Assembly: GCA_035048495.1 (NCBI GenBank)
Contig: CM068546.1
Span: forward strand, 12,778,435 to 12,842,434
DNA length: 64,000 nucleotides
From: Euptelea pleiosperma
Lineage: Eukaryota > Streptophyta > Magnoliopsida > Ranunculales > Eupteleaceae
Reading direction: 5' to 3'
In this document: piece by piece, positions 12,505 to 22,749 of the stretch
Position numbering within the stretch: the first letter of the stretch is position 1
Layout of the letters: each line of letters opens with the position of its first letter
The notes under the pieces: model-generated
What the model was told of the DNA's origin: nothing
Databases searched by the model: none
Seen by the model: the letters and a program-made list of their open reading frames with translations, nothing else
Made by a program: the position numbers and the translations under genes

Positions 12505-12830
12505 AAACTAATATGAGCCACGTGGCACAATCTTAAAGACCACTGACCGTATGGATGTTTGCCCCATCCCTGGGTTGACCTACATAAATTTTTAGACGTT
12601 GGGTGTTAGAGTCTTTTTCATGATTTATTTTTAACCATGGAATTTTGAGCATTATTTGGGGTACTCAAATCCAAATGTTAGAAATCACTAATCAGGCTGT
12701 TTTTTGGTATGTAGGTCCCACCTAGGGATGGGCCAAACATCCATACGGCAGTAGTCTCAAAGAGTGTGCTAGGTAGCTCATAATGTGGTCCGTTATCAAC
12801 GTCTATCATCAAAGTTATGTTCGTCTTTTG
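12505..12830. mobile_element. Family A MITE copy
   Basis: The left end is aatatgagccacgtggcac with an intact CACGTG. The right arm reads agaaatcactaatcaggctg, aacatccatacggcagt, ctcataatgtggtc, and ends near atcatcaaagttatgtt. The inverted halves pair throughout. Confidence 0.65.
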
Positions 12831-12884
12831 ATTAGTAAACCCATCAACCAAGAAATTACTTCAAAATTTGAAGTCTTTCCCTCC

Positions 12885-13175
12885 CAAAAATGCCGCGTGG
12901 AACACCCTTAATGGCCCACTGACCTTTTGGATGTTTGTTTCACCTCTTGGTGGACTTACATGCCAAAAATCAGCTTGATCGATGATTTCTAACGGTTATC
13001 TTAGAATAAAAAATGCTGAAATCCAATGGCCAAAATTAAAAAAGCTAAATCCAATGGATAGGAACCACTAATTAATCTTTTTTTTTTTATAAGTAACCAA
13101 CAATTAAACTGACTTTCGATTGTGGATCCATCAAGAGGTGAACCAAACATCCAATGAAGAGTGCTCCACATAGCA
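12885..13175. mobile_element. Variant family A-like MITE
   Basis: A related foldback with a different terminus: ccgcgtggaacacc, gaccttttggatgtttg, ttggtggacttac on the left, and gatccatcaagaggtgaacc, catccaatgaagagtgctcc, ggaggggg on the right. A similar variant occurs at 39960-40300. Confidence 0.5.
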
Positions 13176-13287
13176 TTTTGGGAGGGGGATTTCAAACTTG
13201 GAAGTCCCCGAAGGACATCAAAGTCAGGCTCTACTAAACCCATCAAAGCTAGGCTCTACTAAACTCATCTCAGATTGTATGTGTTTT

Positions 13288-13630
13288 TAATCAAAGTAGA
13301 ACTTTGATGACGAACATCCGTATGAGCCACATGGCAGTCTTAGAAATCATTGACTGTATGGATCTTTGATCCATCCATCCATATATGTACCCACATACAA
13401 AAAAATTAGCCTGATTAGTGATTTTTGACCTTTGGATGTGAGTACCCCAAATAATGCTAAAAATCCATAGTTTAAAATAAACCATGAAAAGACTCTAATC
13501 CAGCGGCTAGAAATTACTAATCAGGTTGAATTTTGGTATGTAGGGTCCATCTAGGGATGGGCCAAAGATCCATACAGTCAATGGTCTCTAAGAATGTGCC
13601 ACATGGCTCATGCTGTAGTCCGTCGTATGG
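13288..13630. mobile_element. Family A MITE copy
   Basis: It starts tcaaagtagaactttgatga and continues gtatgagccacatggca, ctgtatggat, gcctgattagtgattttt. The inverted right arm reads aaattactaatcaggttga, gatccatacagtcaatgg, cacatggctcatgctg. It is a nearly full-length foldback. Confidence 0.65.
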
Positions 13631-13689
13631 ATGTCGGCATTTTTTATTAGTAACCCAATCTTAAAGGGCACACAAATGCACCCGGGTGT

Positions 13690-13945
13690 CTTATTCAATC
13701 CCACCACTACTCCAAAAGTACAACTTGGCATACTCTTGGGCACACTGACCAATTGGATGTTTGACTCATCCCTTGGTGGGCATACACATAAAATTAGCTG
13801 ATTGGTGATTTTATCCGTTGGATTTAAGTACCATCAAATTCTAGAATCTAACGGCTGAAATCACCCATGAAAAATGTTTGAATCCAACCACCAAAATCAC
13901 CAATCATGCTAATTTGTAGGTCCATCAAGGGGTATGCCTAGGATG
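13690..13945. mobile_element. Variant family A-like MITE
   Basis: cttggcatactcttgggcac and gaccaattggatgtttgact on the left pair loosely with aatcaccaatcatgctaatt and ggtccatcaaggggtatg on the right. This is a decayed copy. Confidence 0.4.
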
Positions 13946-14530
13946 GTGGAGATTTCATGCATAACCTTTATTATTGTAAATCAATGACATGTCGAATAAA
14001 CATAGGTTGGATGAGAATTATATTAATATGTTAATCACCATTTTAAGATTTCATAAATGAACAATTGCAAATTCAAATTTCAAAAATAATTATAGTACTG
14101 ATCCTTGCACCACGCGACAGTTTGTGGTTGGCATCCAAAAAAGGTAACATTAATGGGGAGTCAATTGATTTGAAGATGACTAAAATGGTATTTATGTCAT
14201 TTTAAATAACAAGGGTAGTTTCGTCTTTAAATTATGTTGTTAACTGACTATGGCCCGGTCGTGGTCAACGATGGTCAAAATAAGTCAAAGAGGGAAGACC
14301 AAAAAAATGAAAAAAATTGCTGGGAAACACAAAAAACACCAATTTCATATTTTATCGAACACCAATAAAAGACTTTTTAAGAAAGAAGCACTTTTCTTGT
14401 ATGGCCAAAATAATTTAACTTAAGCACTTTACATATACGTGCTATTATTGGGTAAACACTTAAGAGAAGCTTAAAGCTTACGTTAATGCAGCCTAAAGTA
14501 GCTAAATGGAACCGTTTTAGAAAGGCCTGA

Positions 14531-14915
14531 GATATTGGCACCCGTGTTTTTATGTTCCACACCCACTTTCAAAATTTTTTATTTTTTCACCCACATATTT
14601 GTTGTTGTTCTTTCTTTCGACTGAACCACCACACCACTACACCACCACCTCGCCACCGCACCACACCACACCACACCACACCACACCACACCATGCCACT
14701 GCCCACCTACCACACCACCACCACTGTCACCTGCTACTGTTCTTTTCTTCTTCTCACCACTCTCTCTCTCTAGTGCACTCTCTCTCTACTACACACACAC
14801 ACACTCTCTCTCTCTCTTCACACCCCACTCCACTGTCTTCTTGATCTCATTTTCGGTGATGGTCAAGAGGATGACAAGGGAGGTGTGTCCAATGGCCAAC
14901 ACCACTATCCCACCT

Positions 14916-14989
<74 letters not shown>

Positions 14990-15268
14990 TGGATCTACGT
15001 TTGCGCTTGCGGGGTGGCAGTCGTGGAAATGGAGAAGGGAGGTGATGGAAGGGGGTGGCATTTGGAGGAGACGAGGTGAAGAAGAAGAAGAAGCATAAGC
15101 AGGCGATAGTGGCATGGCGGGGAGGTGGTCTGGTGGGTGGGTGATGGCGGTGGGGTTGGTGGTGTGGTGTGGTGGTTTAGTTGGGAGGAAGAAGAAAAAA
15201 AAAGAGGGGTAGGTGAAAAATAAAAATTGAACGTAGGTGTGGAGTGTAAAGATGCGGGTGCCAATATC
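14531..15268. mobile_element. Foldback element enclosing a CT microsatellite
   Basis: The left terminus gatattggcacccgtgtttt pairs with the right terminus agatgcgggtgccaatatc. Pairing continues inward (ttccacacccac/gtaggtgtgga; ttttttcacccac/gtaggtgaaaaat; a CACCACAC-rich arm against a GGTGGTGTGG-rich arm). The core holds the CT run at 14917-14987. No target duplication is obvious. Open frames here (Pro/His/Thr-rich, or Arg-Glu repeats) are products of the repeat composition. Confidence 0.65.
14917..14987. repeat. (CT)n microsatellite
   Basis: An almost perfect CT dinucleotide run of about 70 bp at the centre of the foldback element. Shorter CT and CA runs precede it at 14758-14820. Confidence 0.95.
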
Positions 15269-15285
15269 CCGCCCTTTAGAAATTA

Positions 15286-16176
15286 GGGAATTTTTGACAT
15301 ACCCCCCCATGTTATCTTTAAAATTTGACATACCCCCCCACAATTTGAAAAAGCTGACATACCCCCCTATGACTCGGTCCACTGTCATTTGACCAGTGTT
15401 GACCCGAGTTGAGTACCTAATTTTGTATTAAAGGACGAAAGTGCCCTTGTCTTCAACCTTATAACAAGGGTTTGGGTTTAAGCCAAAACCCATAACCCAA
15501 ATCAAACATGAAAAGAGGAGATTAAAGATAAAAATTAAAACCCATGTTGGCAAACTTGAGATTTTATTTTTTATTTTTTTGATGAATTAAACAAAGATTG
15601 AGAAGAAAAGACCCCAAAAAATAAACAAAACTCATGAAGGAATGAGATCTCTTTTTATGGATTTTATTGTAGAATGAAATTTTAAAATTGAGAGAACCCA
15701 TCTTTCCAAAATCCACATCTCAAAAGTTTGAAATATAAATTGCTTTGTCATGTTTTTCATTTTTGTTAATGAAAAATTTAAAACTAAAATTGTATGCTTT
15801 GAGTTTTTTTAAAAATTTTTAACCTTGGGTTTAAAATTATAGCCGGAGTGGTGGCCAGCCGGCCTTGAGACTCTGGTGGGTTGGTCGCCGGTGATGGGCG
15901 GCCAACCCATTGGAATCTCTTGGCCGGACATCCCCTCAGCCGTTTGATTGGGGGTTTGGGTTTTGGCCCAAACCCTTGTTCCAAGCTTGAAGACAAGGGC
16001 ATTTTTGCCATTTAATACAAAATTTGAGAGTCAACTCGGGTCAACACTGGTCAAATGACAGTGGATCGAGTCATAGGGGGTATGTCAGCTTTTTCAAATT
16101 GTGGGGGGCTATGTCAAATTTTAAAGATAACAATGGGGAATGGGGGGGGGGGGGGGGTGGTATGTCAAAAATTCCC
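15286..16176. mobile_element. MULE-like foldback element, family B (copy 2)
   Basis: It has the same GGGAATTTTTGACATACC ends and triple C-run arms as the copy at 10667. It is flanked by a perfect 9-bp duplication TAGAAATTA (15277-15285 and 16177-16185). The right arm has an expanded G-run of about 17 at 16142-16157. It sits 17 bp to the right of the foldback ending at 15268. Confidence 0.9.
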
Positions 16177-16185
16177 TAGAAATTA

Positions 16186-16680
16186 ATACAAATAGATATG
16201 CTTTTAACAATGGATAAATGAAGCCTCGTGCGGTGTGTTGGGTTGAAGCATCAACTACATCAACGATAGAATGAGGGATAAAATACGTACGGTTCGTTAA
16301 TGGCGAATGGTGAACCAAGTTATCCGAAATGGAGTTTGTATTGTAGATGAAGGATTGTGCCAACCAGGAGCTTCGATGGAAAAATCCGTTGCTACGTTGA
16401 AGGTCTCAAGACTCTTGAACGATTAAGGCTTGCAAAAGTGGAGTTAGAAGCTGGCACGTACAAGCAACGTTGTAAGCTTAAACTCTCTAGGAAATCCCCA
16501 AATCATCTAATGGGGCAAATCAGGCACCATCAGTATGGGCTGCCAAGAACATGGTTATCATGACCTGGTTTTGAATAGCTATCCACAGTAGTTGGAGTCC
16601 ATAATATCCACAGAGGATGTGTAAATCATGTTGACCCACATTTTCCAATTCAAGCATTGGAGAACTCTAGGCGTGTTTGG
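16186..16680. other. No gene supported
   Basis: A 68-codon open frame at 16357-16563 has no recognisable domain and no supporting splice or promoter context. Nothing else was identified. Confidence 0.4.
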
Positions 16681-17189
16681 CTCTTGGGGAAGCTCTATTT
16701 TTTTTTTCTTGGATAAGTAGATTATATTGAAGAGTACTCCGACTACGTTGAGATGACCTATAGAGGATAGAATTACAAGCAACCAACGGGAAACAAAAGA
16801 AACCTCAGCCAAAAACAACAAACTAGCTAAGACGGTTCACAAGAATATCCCACTAGCTAGTAGACAAAATCTTCAAAAAAGAACCCTTTAAATTCCTTGA
16901 AGCTCTTGGCCCACCGAAACGTATGAGCCTTGATAGAAATGATGATATCTTGAAACTCATCCTCATTCCCTTCAAAAATCCTCTTATTCCTCTCCTTCCA
17001 CAATCCCCACATCAAAGCGAAAGGGAAAAACTTCCAAAGAATACAGCCCTTAAACCATCCATTAAAGACATCAATGACTACTCTAAAAGTGGTCCGCAAG
17101 CTCATCCCAAAGGTAGAAATAAAATAACCCCACACGTGTCAAGCTACCTTGCAATGGAGAAATAGGTAGTTTATCGATTCATGACCATC

Positions 17190-17321
17190 TTTTTTTTTAA
17201 AAGAAAAGATCATTAATAAAAAAACTGATAACAACCAAAAGGAAACTCAAAAGAGCAAGACTCCGGGACCGGAAGTAATGAGTATATCACCTTTAGATTA
17301 GAAGCTTACTTATCTAGAAGC
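17190..17321 (-). mobile_element. Short retro-insertion 1 (LINE/SINE tail) inside the LINE
   Basis: It has an A-tail on the - strand (T-run at 17190-17198). It is flanked by GATTCATGACCATC at 17176-17189 and 17322-17335, a 14-bp target duplication typical of LINE-driven retroposition. Confidence 0.75.
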
Positions 17322-17335
17322 GATTCATGACCATC

Positions 17336-17551
17336 CTTTTTTTAGCTAAATGTAAATTGTATTGAAACTAAAAGGGCTGTACAAAGCGCTACAGGGAAGG
17401 GACCAAGGGCTAGTAGAGGCCCCTGATCCCACCCTTAGGCTAGAACAAGGTTAGTCAAATCTATAATAAGTAGCATGGGGCACCTCCATGTTCAAAAAAG
17501 GAGGTCGGCCTACAAAAATCTCAACCTGATCGTCAGCTAATGAAGACCCCA
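17336..17551 (-). mobile_element. Short retro-insertion 2 at the same target
   Basis: It starts with a T-run (ctttttttagc) and is bounded by GATTCATGACCATC at 17322-17335 and again at 17552-17565. Its sequence (ctacagggaaggg, gtagaggcccctgatccc) differs from insertion 1, so two different retro-copies landed at the same site in sequence. Confidence 0.75.
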
Positions 17552-17869
17552 GATTCATGACCATCCGACTTACACATGAAGTAGTAATTCACAAAGACCC
17601 TCTTGCTCTTGATCAAATTGTCTATTGTGAAGATCTTCCTTAGAGATGTTGTCCAAGCAAAGAACGCTATCTTAGAAGGCACATTCGAACCTCAAAGGAT
17701 TAAGATCATCCAGGACAAGAATTTAACAATTATTCAGCTTCGTCCTTAGTCCAGGAGACATTCATATGCAACAATCCCTCCCTCTCCCTGTAGCCATGCA
17801 GGCCTTGATCAATGTTTCATTAGTAACTTGGACATCACATCGATCAAACATTGAATTCCACTGTGTGAC

Positions 17870-18065
17870 ACAATCTTTTGGATCCACTGACCTCGTGAAT
17901 ATTTGGTCCACCCCTTAGGGGACCTAAACCCCAAAATTAGTTTGATTGGCGATTTGTGGCCATTGGGATTTGAGCATTATTTTTCATGGGTGATTTCTAG
18001 CCATTTGATTTGATCATTTTTGGGGATACTCTAATCCAATGGATAGAAATCACCAATGAGGCTGA
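17870..18065. mobile_element. Family A-like MITE fragment
   Basis: cactgacctcgtgaatatttgg, attagtttgattggcgattt and atagaaatcaccaatgaggc are variant family A arm words around a short centre (ggatttgagcattattttt). The right end is lost. Confidence 0.4.
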
Positions 18066-18074
18066 GTTTACTTC

Positions 18075-18240
18075 GTGCGCGATCATTGGCGCAGGATCGC
18101 CGCTTCAAAATTTTTTCCCATCTTTTGGGCTCTTGGGTCTACTCTTAGATCCCTCATCTGTCACGTGGGTGGTGTGCTATACACTGTCAAACATGCGTTC
18201 ATCAATCTGGACTATACAGGTGTTAATGAACCAGTGAACC
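18075..18240. repeat. Dispersed repeat family D (copy 1)
   Basis: gatcattggcgcaggatc, cgccgcttcaaaatttttt, gggctcttgggtctactctta, gtgggtggtgtgctatacac, aatctggactatacaggtgt. The same words recur at 24950-25390, 39060-39260 and 44950-46130. The class is not identified; there is no coding sequence. Confidence 0.6.
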
Positions 18241-18454
18241 ACCCACGATGACGCACACATGTACACCGCGGAATCTTGCACATCTCAATGAGGATATTGT
18301 GGAGATATCCAAGAGATCATCTCCTACCATATTTAAGGGAGAAAAGATTTGCTGGCCTCATTGAAGTCCCCCTCCCAACGTGGGCATCAAATTGAGTATT
18401 GGGAAATAAACTATCCTTATTCCTTATTATGTGTAGAAGGTGGAGAAAGCAAAG

Positions 18455-18513
18455 GTGGGTGGTGGGGTTAGTGTCGTTGTAAAAGCAACTCTTCATTCTT
18501 TCACTATAAATAC
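18455..18513 (+). promoter_or_regulatory. Orphan GRP-type promoter separated from GRP1
   Basis: ggtgggtggtggggttagtg, followed by aaaagcaactcttcattctt and the TATA string tcactataaatac, matches the promoter immediately upstream of the GRP genes at 32450-32505 and 43445-43500 almost base for base. Here the match stops at the TATA box. The matching transcript leader resumes only near 21580, next to the glycine-rich gene at 21687. I infer that this is the original promoter of that gene. Confidence 0.7.
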
Positions 18514-18779
18514 TAGTGATTTTTGCCCGTGGCCATCTAAAATGTTTAGATAAAATTTAGTAAAAAAATTGGGTTAGTAATGATAGTTATTGTTTTAAAT
18601 ATTTTTGAGTGAAGTATAGTAAAAGGTTTTTTATAAAAAAAAATACAATCATCTGATTAAAGGGAAAAAATACAAACAAAATCAACACTAACCACCAAAT
18701 TAAGATCAAAATAGATTATCTGAAAAATTTTAATAAAATATAAATAATAAAAATTAGGAAGAACAACAAATTGTAGATC

Positions 18780-19030
18780 CACCAAAGCGTGAGCCACACA
18801 TCCATGGAGTCTGTGGATAGTAATTTTTTTTGTGTGGACCCCTTTTCTATATGGAGCGCATAAAAATATGCCACTTGGCATAGTCTTTAGGTCAAACTGA
18901 TCCATGAATGAATGATCCACTACTTGATGGACCTACTAACCATAAATCAGCATAAATCAACCTGATTGGTGATTTGTAGCCATTGAATCTGAGTACCCAA
19001 AGGGTAGAAATCATCTAATGAAAAAGGTTC
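18780..19030. mobile_element. Family A-like MITE fragment
   Basis: Variant words gtgagccacacatccatgg, gccacttggcatagtc, gatccatgaatgaatgatcc and caacctgattggtgatttgt. It is rearranged relative to complete copies. Confidence 0.35.
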
Positions 19031-19476
19031 AAATCCAAATGGTTATAGATCACAAATAGGGTTGTTTGTTCGTGTTTAAGTTTTTCAAGTGTCTACCTAA
19101 AAAATTCAATCATTCACGTGGCATTTTATGAGGGGTGAGTTCAAAACCCCATGGACAGAATATTTTCTCTATAAGTTAATAATTTAATATATTAAATTTA
19201 TGGTCTTGGTAGCTATGTGGTCGGCCAGTGGTATAACATTGGAGTTAAGAGTGTGTTTAGAATGATACAGCTTGATTTCCCAGAGAAAGTATGTGACAAA
19301 TCGAAAATCGGTTAAGAGATAGTGAAACAACAACTCAAAATTCCCACGCAAAATTGATGAATAATATATTTATTAATCGCATCCATCAATCATTAATACC
19401 AATTAAATAAAAAAATTAGTTATAAAAAATACACTGTGTAAACATTTATTTTTCAGTTTTACCAAATTAAAAATAG

Positions 19477-19876
19477 GGTCAGGATCAAGGTACACAGATT
19501 TTTACACAAAATTTATACCAATTTTGGCCTAGCCACGTGGAAGATAAATCAATGGCTGTTTTTTTTTTTTGGTGAAGATGATTTTCTCATCATATGGATC
19601 ACCCCTACAAAAAATCAGCTCATTCTTAAATTTCTAACACCATCAAATGTGGGTTTGAAGTTAACGGTAAAAAATAGATGGTCCATAATTTTTCAACGTG
19701 TAAATCAGGCTACAAATATCACAATGATTTGAATTTTTGTGAGGGTGATCTTCTCACCATAGAGACCATCCCCAGCAAAAATCATCCCATTCCAAAACTT
19801 CTAATTTATATATTGGCCCCCACCAATTTATTAGTATGAATTTTTTTGTAAAAATTTGTGTCCCCTAATCCCGACC
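19477..19876. mobile_element. MITE family C (copy 1)
   Basis: It begins GGTCAGGATC and ends with the complementary atcccgacc. The inner arms carry caatggctg/gatgatttt and gagggtgatcttctcacc. The same element is complete at 34211-34604 and partial at 26210-26502. Flanking TA on both sides may be a TA target duplication. There is no coding sequence. Confidence 0.65.
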
Positions 19877-19942
19877 ATTAAAAAAATCTCTAATTCGCAC
19901 AATACCCATCAAAGATTATCGTCTTGATTTCCAAAAGTTATT

Positions 19943-19944
<2 letters not shown>

Positions 19945-19986
<42 letters not shown>
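19945..19986. repeat. (TC)n microsatellite
   Basis: An uninterrupted TC dinucleotide run of about 40 bp. Confidence 0.9.
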
Positions 19987-19987
<1 letters not shown>

Positions 19988-20093
19988 AGTTGTTAACCGT
20001 CCATAATCCCAAGGTGAACTTTGGTTTATGTGTGACTCTCTACAGTTGTTAACCGTTCATAATCCCAATGTGAACTTTGGTTTATGTGTGATG
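19982..20093. repeat. 56-bp tandem duplication
   Basis: ctctacagttgttaaccgtc... through ggtttatgtgtgact is repeated immediately (second copy from 20038) with two differences. It adjoins the TC run, which may have promoted slippage. Confidence 0.85.
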
Positions 20094-21686
20094 GTCTAGA
20101 CTCTAGAGATCTGGAGAGATATGTTGGGTTATGGAAAGATTGTAAATTTTAGGAAGTTAGAAGAAAAAAAGGAGTGTTGATTTTTAAAGAGTTAAAATAG
20201 ATTTAAGAATGTAAAAAGGGTTGGAGATCTTAGGATAGGCTCAAGTTGGAAAGAAAACATTTAAGTTTAACGACCAAAATACTGTAATAAGAGATCGTGT
20301 GGTTATAATCGTCAGATCACATTTGATTTTGTAAGCATCACAGTTTAGGCATCTAACCTTAATGTAGATGTAAAACCAAGTTACACAATAAAAAGCCTCC
20401 TTGAACGCCGTACATATATATTTCTGAATTTTCTAAATCTTATCCCACACCTACAATAAAAACACCAACCCCACAACCTTACATTTGATACATATGACAT
20501 GTATCACACGTGATACATATTCACCAAATTTTCACCACCCATGTCGATCAATAGACATGATGCTGTTGGTTTAGAGTGTTGATATAATGAACGTGGAGGT
20601 CTTATTGAGAGGTTCTTCGACAGGCTCTCTGATCATGCTATCTAGCTCAAGTATGAACTTGTCCATGTCAGGCCCAGGAATGTAAATCAGGATCACAATC
20701 CCAACCTCACCTTTGCTACTCCTGAGCGGTACATAGAAACATGTCAACCTAGGAATGACCCCTACATTTCTTTATTATCTATGTATACCAATTCATCTTG
20801 TCAAAACGAAAAATAAAAAATAAAAAATAAAAAAAAATCTAGAAATAAATTATGGTCTCACTTACCTTGGGAATCCTTTGTTTATTTCTTTTTTTATTCA
20901 ATACCTTCGCCGTTACCCTCTCTATTAGATTTTTAAATTGAAGCACTTCACAAACAAAAACAACAGATCAGAAGACACCCATAAAACATGGCACCAGTAA
21001 CAGTAAGACTAAGTAACAATAAAAAAGATGATATTGTAGAAGAACTGAATTAATGATGTTGGACCAACATAACTGAAGAGATGAAAAGAAACCAACAAAC
21101 GAAGGCCTCCAGATCTATCAAGATAAAAAAATGATAGATGGGAGATGGAGAGGGAGAGGGAGAGGGAGAGGTAGATACATTTTGGGTCAGGATATTTTTT
21201 TATTACTCCAATATAATGGTGAGATTTTATGGGGAAGTAAATAGGAGATGGAGAGACGATTTAAGAGAGGAAATGAGGGAGAGAGTTGTAGGAAACGAAT
21301 GGTGTTTTTTGAAAAGCCAAAAACATTAAAAATAGAATCTCTGATTTTGGAAAAGGCATTGTTGGAATGTAGAGGTTTTGGAAAGGAAGAGGTTGGAAGG
21401 GAAAAAGGTTTTTGTTGAGAAAAAGTCTAATATATCCATTTCTTTTAATAACACTAAAGCAAGTGTGAAAGGGTTGTTTTTGGAAAAACTTAAAAAGATG
21501 GTATTTTTGGAAAAACTATGAAGAAAAGATGGAGAGAGCGCCACCTCAGCAGTGCTCAGCTTTAGTATAGATAATAGATTCCGTACGTCACTATTACTAT
21601 TAATGTTCATCATTCTTACACAATGTCATCAACAACTTTGCTTTCTTCTTGTTGTTGGTGGGGGTGATTGGTTTAGGCTAGCTAAG

Positions 21687-21938
21687 ATGAGTGGCGCTCG
21701 CTGTGTCGCAGTTGTTCTTTTTCTTATTTACAGCGTAGTGCTTGCCGATGCCAATGGTGTTATTGATGGTAACCACTTCTTTGGACGTCGACATGGGTTT
21801 GGAGGTGGCTTAATCCATGGTAGACGTGGTTTGGCTGGTTTGGGTGGCGGTTTGATCGGTGGTGGAGGTGGTGGTTTGGGTGGTGGTGGAGGTGGTTTGG
21901 GTGGAGGTGGTGGTTTGGGTGGTGGTGGTGGCAATTAA
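21687..21938 (+). CDS. Secreted glycine-rich protein GRP1 (short paralogue)
   Basis: 83 residues. Residues 1-20 are a signal peptide (basic R5, hydrophobic V7-L19, cleavage expected after A20 before DANGV). A short conserved region DGNHFFGRRHGFGG follows, then a Gly-rich tail (GGLGGGG units, ending GGGGN). It is the smallest of three paralogues in this window: it lacks three residues of the signal peptide and most Gly repeats. Such proteins are typically cell-wall structural or wall-associated. The start is set by alignment with the paralogues; an in-frame upstream ATG at 21552 would extend through the leader. Its presumptive promoter is displaced to 18455-18513, so expression is doubtful. 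Confidence 0.75.
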   Translation: MSGARCVAVVLFLIYSVVLADANGVIDGNHFFGRRHGFGGGLIHGRRGLAGLGGGLIGGGGGGLGGGGGGLGGGGGLGGGGGN

Positions 21939-22379
21939 AACGCACTGATGAGCCGCACGAGAGTGAAGGTTTCATCTGAAGAAGATCAATTTGATGATAG
22001 GATAGGAACATAGGATGGTTTATGAAATAATTCATTCATCGTTAGTGAGTAATGAAAGCATTGTGTTGTTTTGAAGTTTGAGTGTTCATGAAGAAATTGG
22101 TCTTTAATTTGCATGTACGTACGTACATTCTTTTGTAAATTCATGATTTCTTGATTTTGATTTTTTTCTATTAAGATCAAATGGTGATGATGTGTTCCCT
22201 TTTTTAGTTTTAAGATCATAATATATTCACATAAATGAACTACAATGAAAGACTGAGAACCGTTGCAAATGCAAGATCCCCCACACAGTCTATCACCCAT
22301 TAATTCCAGTTGGCATCAACTCTTCTTTAATTTGGAGATTATTTTTGAAGCGACAGGATTGTGCGCTAGGTCTACCCAT

Positions 22380-22462
22380 TGTTATTTTTTAAAAGCTTTT
22401 TTAAAACGCGCGCATATAGGTGCGCGTATAGTATACACGCGCGCATGCGTCATACACGCGCA
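22380..22462. other. CpG-rich alternating purine-pyrimidine tract
   Basis: Within AT-rich flank, this segment repeats cgcgcgcatat, tgcgcgtatagtatacac, gcgcgcatgcgt and catacacgcgc. It is rich in CG, CA and TA steps and has short palindromes. I assign no gene function. Confidence 0.6.
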
Positions 22463-22749
22463 AGTGTGACAAGTGAGTTAACAACTGCAACTAAATACGT
22501 GCTTAAAGGGCCTTACAGAGGCATTTAAGCCACGTTTAGCTACCTTTGTTGGTGTTAGCTTATTGCACTCATTAGCTAATGTTTTTAGCACATAAAATTA
22601 GTGATCTAAAATGCCTAGCTAATAAATCCAATCCTTGCCCCCTAAAGCAACATGGACTACCCCCTAGAACTACCCTCATGGACAACCCTAGATCTCCTTC
22701 CCACCCCTTTAGTTTGCTCTTTCCTCTTTCCTTTCCTATAAGTCTCTTG

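Larger units (their letters stand above)
16690..17830 (-). pseudogene. LINE (L1-type) 3' region, interrupted by two insertions
   Basis: Read on the - strand, 17830-17566 encodes SKIAFFAWTTSLRKIFTIDN and then KSDGHES. After the two inserts, 17175-16857 continues INYLFLHC, WKFFPFALMWGLWKERNKRI, FRWAKSFKEFKGFF. This is the conserved C-terminal zinc-binding (zf-RVT) and tail region of plant LINE ORF2. It has stops. An oligo-A tail lies near 16695-16715 (seen as T on the + strand). Removing the two inserts restores continuity. Confidence 0.75.
18514..21578. mobile_element. About 3-kb insertion splitting the GRP1 promoter from its leader
   Basis: It begins tactagtgatttttgcccgt and ends cagctttagtatagataata. 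The flanks are the TATA region and the cactattactattaatgttc leader, which are contiguous in the two paralogous GRP genes. Similar end words (tatactagtgggtgcccc; gctatagtatagatatat) occur at 34790 and 38790. The class is not established. It contains a family A fragment (18780-19030), a family C MITE (19477-19876), a (TC)n run and a 56-bp tandem duplication. Elsewhere within it I see no gene. Confidence 0.5.

Noticed and set aside
14789..15388. 199-codon - strand frame with RERERE repeats and overlapping Pro/His-rich frames
   Set aside because: Created by the (CT)n microsatellite and CACCAC-rich foldback arms; no domain, and it runs into a MULE element.
20571..20790. About 70 open codons on the - strand (VPLRSSKGEVGIVILIYIPG, PDMDKFILELD)
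   Set aside because: It reads like protein and might be a captured gene fragment inside the 18.5-21.6 kb insertion, but there is no start codon, family match or splice support, so I do not call it.
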